DNA from: Pseudoclavibacter helvolus
Lineage (GTDB): Bacteria > Actinomycetota > Actinomycetes > Actinomycetales > Microbacteriaceae
Length of the DNA: 64,000 bases
Assembly: GCF_014191305.1 (NCBI RefSeq)
Contig: NZ_JACHWJ010000005.1
Span: 186,001-250,000, forward strand
Direction of reading: 5' to 3'
In this document: piece by piece, positions 60,938-64,000 of the stretch
Position numbering within the stretch: position 1 is the first letter of the stretch
Layout of the letters: every line of letters begins with the position of its first letter
The notes under the pieces: model-generated
Told to the model about the DNA's origin: nothing
Database searches by the model: none
Seen by the model: the letters and a program-made list of their open reading frames with translations, nothing else
Program-made: the position numbers and the translations under genes

Positions 60938-61671
60938 GACGCGACGGACGCTGGCTCAGCGGTCGGCTCAGCAGCCGGCTCTGCAGTCGGCTCTGCGGCC
61001 CGCGTTTCTCCCGCCGCCTTGGCCCGAAGCGCGAGCACGTGCTCCTCCGTGAGGCCGTGGCCGCGAAGGTAGGCCTCAGCGCCGCCGAGCTCGCGGACGA
61101 TGCCGAGCGCGTGCTCGAGCGCTTCCGGCGGGCTGTCGAGGTGGAGGCGCAGGATCTCGCTGCGCTGCTCCGCGGGATACGCAGCGGCGACGGCGAGCGC
61201 GAACGGCTCCCGCACCGATCGCACGGCGACGCCGGACAGTGCGTAGTCGGCGACCACGTCGGCCTCATCCGCTCCCCCGACCAGCTGGGCGAGCGCGACG
61301 ACAAGCCCCGTGCGGTCCTTGCCAGCCGTGCAGTGCACAAGCACGCCGCGCTCCGCGTTGGCGAGCACCGCGACGGCCTCGGCCAGCGCGCCGCCTCGGC
61401 CGCGGAGGAGCGTCTCGTAGATGTCCTCGAGGCGTCCGGCGACGGGCGGCTCGCTGCCGTACAGCGGCACCTGGCGCACCGGGATGCCGTGGTCGCGAGG
61501 TCCCGATTCTGCTCGCTCACGGAGGTCGAGGATGAGCGCGACGCCGAGGTCACGCAAGTCAGTCTCGCCGTCGAGGGTGAGCGCGTCCGGCGAACCGGCG
61601 CGAACAACCCACGGGGCCTCTGCACTTGCTGCTCGGGCGTTGAACAGCCCGTCGATCTCGATTGCCCTCAC
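60934..61671 (-). CDS. PtpB-like tyrosine/phosphoinositide phosphatase
   Basis: 245 residues from a GTG at 61671, five bases after GGAGG; a GTG at 61677 overlaps that ribosome binding site. The P-loop VHCTAGKDRTG (nucleophile C114, Arg120) is the HCxAGKDRTG form of the Y_phosphatase3 family. The Lys-Asp-Arg in the loop is as in mycobacterial PtpB, which accepts phosphotyrosine, phosphoserine/threonine and phosphoinositides. The N-terminal SPDALTLDGETDLRDLGVALILDLRERAE contains the family substrate-trap segment. The tail is an EPTAEPAAEPTAEP repeat. It is the first gene of the phosphatase/ABC cluster. Confidence 0.92.
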   Translation of the reverse strand: MRAIEIDGLFNARAASAEAPWVVRAGSPDALTLDGETDLRDLGVALILDLRERAESGPRDHGIPVRQVPLYGSEPPVAGRLEDIYETLLRGRGGALAEAVAVLANAERGVLVHCTAGKDRTGLVVALAQLVGGADEADVVADYALSGVAVRSVREPFALAVAAAYPAEQRSEILRLHLDSPPEALEHALGIVRELGGAEAYLRGHGLTEEHVLALRAKAAGETRAAEPTAEPAAEPTAEPASVAS

Positions 61672-61904
61672 GAGCACCTCCAGTTGCCTGGACGCCAGCC
61701 CCGTTACAGAGATTCCGCAGGGCTTGGAACGTCGTTACATCGGGAGTGTGACGAGCAACGGTGAACACACGGTGACGTACGGCGAGCGAGCGGATGAACT
61801 CCGGGAGACGAGTCCGCGCGGGAGCCGACCGAGGGCGACAAGCGGTGCGCTCAGGTGCTGTGCGCCCCGCCCATTGACATCGACCCTGATGACTTTTCGC
61901 GACC

Positions 61905-61928
61905 GGTGATGGGTAAAAACCCATCACC
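61905..61928. terminator. Hairpin with A-rich loop downstream of the RpiR gene
   Basis: Perfect 10-bp stem GGTGATGGGT / ACCCATCACC with loop AAAA. It lies about 175 bases beyond the RpiR stop and 230 before the phosphatase start. Confidence 0.55.
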
Positions 61929-62028
61929 AGTCGGCGAAACCCAGCACGAGCATCCGCAAAAACCCATCGCCAGTCGGCGAAACCCAGCACGAGCATCCGC
62001 AAAAACCCATCACCGCTGCGGAAACCCC
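61919..62028. repeat. 43-base direct repeats
   Basis: Two near-identical 43-base units starting ACCCATCACCAGTCGGCGAA at 61919 and 61962, and a partial third at 62005. The first unit begins in the right arm of the hairpin at 61905. No gene in 61672-62103. Confidence 0.85.
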
Positions 62029-62103
62029 GCAAGAGCCGGCGCCGCTCATCGCGGTCGCCCCGGGAGGGAGCAGCACGCCGCGGGCGTGCGAGCGCCTCGG
62101 AGC

Positions 62104-62949
62104 TCAGCCCTCGGAGAGCGCGTCGGCCACGACGTGGCGCATGCCGACAACCTCGTCGCCTCCGAGCTGCTGCGAAAGCGCCGAATGGAATGCGTGGAGC
62201 ACGATCGTGTGGCCGAGGCGGGCGAGGAACGGGTCGATGTCGTGCGCCGTGCCCGCCGGTCCGGTCGTGACGACGACATCGGCGACCCGTCCGAGCGGCG
62301 AGCGGGCGAAGCTCGTGACGAGCATCACGGTCGCGTCCTGCGCGCTCGCAGCTTCGGCCGCCCGCAGCGACTGCACGTTCGCGCCAGAGTAACTGAGGGC
62401 GAGACACACGTCTCCGCTCGAGAGCGAGCGCACCGCGAACTGCTGGGCGAGCGCATCCACCGGGGCCTCGACGGAGTGCCCCAGCGTGCTGAGGCGCATC
62501 GCGAAGTCCTGGAGTGGCGGCCCCGAGAAGCCGCTGCCGACGAGCACGATGCGGCGGGCGCCTCGCAGGGCCGCGACCGCTGCGACGATTCGCTCCGGGT
62601 CGACGTTCTCCTGCGCGAGCCGCACGGCGTCGATCGCGTCGTCGAAGGTGCTCGCCTCGCGCGCCGGCGACTGCTCGCGAGGCGCAAGCGGAGCCGAACG
62701 GGCGAGGTCGAGGCGCAAGTGCTGGAAGCCGCGGAAACCGAGGCTCTGGCAGGCCCGAATGACGGTGGCCGTCGACGTGCCGGCAGCATCCGCGAGCTCG
62801 GCCGTCGACCACTCGACAACCTCGTCTGGCCGCGACAGCACCATCTGCGCGACCTTGCGCTCGCTCGGCCCGAGGGCAGCGGATGCGGCGCGGACGCGCG
62901 TGAGCACGCTCAGCTCCGGCCGCACCACCCCGAGCTCCTGCGCTGACAT
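62104..62949 (-). CDS. MurR/RpiR family transcriptional regulator with SIS domain
   Basis: 281 residues. The N-terminal HTH_6 domain contains ALGPSERKVAQMVLSRPDEVVEWSTAELADAAGTSTATVIRACQSLGFRGFQHLRLDLA. The C-terminal SIS phosphosugar-binding domain contains RRIVLVGSGFSGPPLQDFAMRLSTLGHSV and GDVCLALSYSGANVQSLRAAEAASAQDATVMLVTS. Such regulators sense phosphorylated sugars. It lies upstream of, and on the same strand as, the phosphatase/ABC cluster, and is divergent from the quinone oxidoreductase with only 39 bases between. Either may be its target. Confidence 0.92.
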   Translation of the reverse strand: MSAQELGVVRPELSVLTRVRAASAALGPSERKVAQMVLSRPDEVVEWSTAELADAAGTSTATVIRACQSLGFRGFQHLRLDLARSAPLAPREQSPAREASTFDDAIDAVRLAQENVDPERIVAAVAALRGARRIVLVGSGFSGPPLQDFAMRLSTLGHSVEAPVDALAQQFAVRSLSSGDVCLALSYSGANVQSLRAAEAASAQDATVMLVTSFARSPLGRVADVVVTTGPAGTAHDIDPFLARLGHTIVLHAFHSALSQQLGGDEVVGMRHVVADALSEG

Positions 62950-62988
62950 GTGAGGGAGTATAGGTGCCTGCGTGAAACACTGGCCCCC

Positions 62989-63969
62989 ATGCGCGCAATC
63001 ACGGTTCCTGCACCAGGCGGGCCAGACGCCCTCACCCTCTCCGAACTCGACGAGCCAACCCCCGGCCCGCTCGAAGTCGTGATCGACGTGGCGGCAGCAG
63101 GCGTGAACCGAGCCGACATCGCCCAGCGCGAAGGCAGGTATCCGTCGCCCGCCGGCACACCAGAATGGCCGGGCTTGGAAGTGAGCGGCACGGTCGTCGC
63201 GCTCGGCTCATCCGTCACCGCGTGGAAGATCGGCGACTACGTCGTCGCCCTCCTACCTGGCGGCGGATACGCCGACAGGGTCGCCGTCGACGAGGGCCTC
63301 GTGCTGCCCATACCGAGGCGCGTCGACCTCGTCGAGGCTGCGGGTCTCCCCGAAGCCGTCGCCACCGTCTGGTCGAACCTCTTCATGAGCGCCGACCTCA
63401 AAGCGGGCGAGACGCTCCTCGTGCACGGCGGCACAAGCGGAGTCGGCACCATCGCCATCCAACTCGCCACCGCCCTCGGAGTCACCGTCTACGCGACCGC
63501 CGGCACCGCCCAGAAGGTCGCCGTGACCGAGCAACTTGGTGCCACGCGCGGCATCAACTACCGCAACGAGGACTTCGTCGACGTCATTGCTGACGTCACA
63601 GAAGGCCGCGGCGTCGACGTCGTGCTCGACATGGTCGGCGGGGACTACCTCGCCCGCGACGTCGAAGCCCTCGCCCCCGGCGGGCGCATCATGGTCATCG
63701 CCGCCCAGGGCGGCAACGACGCCACCATCAACGTGGGCCGCCTCATGCAGAAGCGCGGCCGCATCTGGGGAACGACGCTGCGAGCGCGTCCACTGGATGA
63801 GCGGCGCGAGATCATCGCGCAGGTGCGCGAGCACGTGTGGCCGCTCGTCGAGGCCGGCAAGGTGCGCCCGCTGCTCGACACCGTCGAGACCCTCGACTTC
63901 GCGCACCGCGCGCACCGCCGCATGGAGTCGGGCGACCACGTCGGGAAGATCCTCCTCGCCGTGCGCTGA
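62989..63969 (+). CDS. NAD(P)H-quinone oxidoreductase (MDR superfamily, PIG3-like)
   Basis: 326 residues from the ATG at 62989 (MRAITVPAPGGPDAL). Zinc-free medium-chain reductase: GVNRADIAQREGRYPSPAGTPEWPGLEVSGTVVALG is the quinone-reductase N-domain, LLVHGGTSGVGTIAIQLATALGVTVYATAGT the NADPH Rossmann motif, and GGRIMVIAAQGG and GTTLRARPLDERREI the C-terminal signatures. It reduces quinones or enones, likely as a detoxifying enzyme. The start codon is preceded by GTATAGGTGCC with no good ribosome binding site, so a leaderless mRNA is possible. The last 31 bases of the window hold nothing recognisable. Confidence 0.92.
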   Translation: MRAITVPAPGGPDALTLSELDEPTPGPLEVVIDVAAAGVNRADIAQREGRYPSPAGTPEWPGLEVSGTVVALGSSVTAWKIGDYVVALLPGGGYADRVAVDEGLVLPIPRRVDLVEAAGLPEAVATVWSNLFMSADLKAGETLLVHGGTSGVGTIAIQLATALGVTVYATAGTAQKVAVTEQLGATRGINYRNEDFVDVIADVTEGRGVDVVLDMVGGDYLARDVEALAPGGRIMVIAAQGGNDATINVGRLMQKRGRIWGTTLRARPLDERREIIAQVREHVWPLVEAGKVRPLLDTVETLDFAHRAHRRMESGDHVGKILLAVR

Positions 63970-64000
63970 GCACGATTCGCGCGCACCGAGTACGAGTGGG

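Overview
The window is 64 kb of very GC-rich DNA with dense operons, many 4-base ATGA or GTGA stop/start overlaps, frequent GTG (and a few TTG) starts, a DUF222/HNH protein and strong use of the hexamer GGATGC/GCATCC. This fits an actinobacterium, most probably of the family Microbacteriaceae (inferred from style and gene content; no rRNA marker is present). I saw no tRNA, rRNA, CRISPR array, insertion sequence or phage gene. The window looks like chromosome with catabolic, iron-related and transport modules.

Layout. 1-10120: inositol utilisation on the + strand, with two Gfo/Idh dehydrogenases (the first cut by the window edge), a TIM-barrel isomerase, iolB, iolD, a sugar ABC importer (lipoprotein, permease, single-domain ATPase) and an IolT-like MFS porter. 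10327-12078: msrB-msrA, then a MarR regulator and an untracked 57-residue membrane protein on the - strand. 12136-18314: two IclR regulators, each divergent from a catabolic gene (extradiol dioxygenase; hutH), with an SDR oxidoreductase between them. 18480-23363: nitroreductase, a three-gene type III polyketide synthase operon and an M23 peptidase, all on the - strand. 23499-28685: LacI-type AraR and araBDA, with a perfect palindromic operator candidate before araB.

29121-38667 is iron related: a siderophore uptake operon on the - strand (binding protein, siderophore-interacting reductase, FecCD permease, ATPase) behind a good DtxR/IdeR-like box; a hypothetical membrane protein; an AraC regulator; and a divergent pair of ABC half-transporters whose ATP sites are degenerate in complementary ways. 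The only FecCD permease lacks roughly 100 residues of the usual C-terminal half. 38918-45812: purT, small membrane proteins, a HAD phosphatase and a MacAB-like efflux operon. 46024-53541: DUF222/HNH protein with Gly-Asp repeats, RibD/DHFR-like reductase, a lower-GC orphan HsdR-N-like nuclease, and an MMPL exporter with its divergent TetR regulator.

53641-62949: an alpha/beta hydrolase broken by one in-frame amber codon, then a - strand cluster joining a ferric/phosphonate-type ABC importer to three unrelated phosphatases (histidine phosphatase, calcineurin-like phosphoesterase, PtpB-like Cys phosphatase), with an RpiR/SIS regulator upstream. This could be an organophosphate capture-and-dephosphorylate system. 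62989-63969: a quinone oxidoreductase.

The intergenic DNA is rich in palindromes and tandem repeats. Three loci share a 66-base palindrome with a TTGCAA loop (a fourth is related), mostly at convergent gene ends; a second palindrome family carries ATCGCTGCCAG arms; and at least eight short tandem arrays occur.
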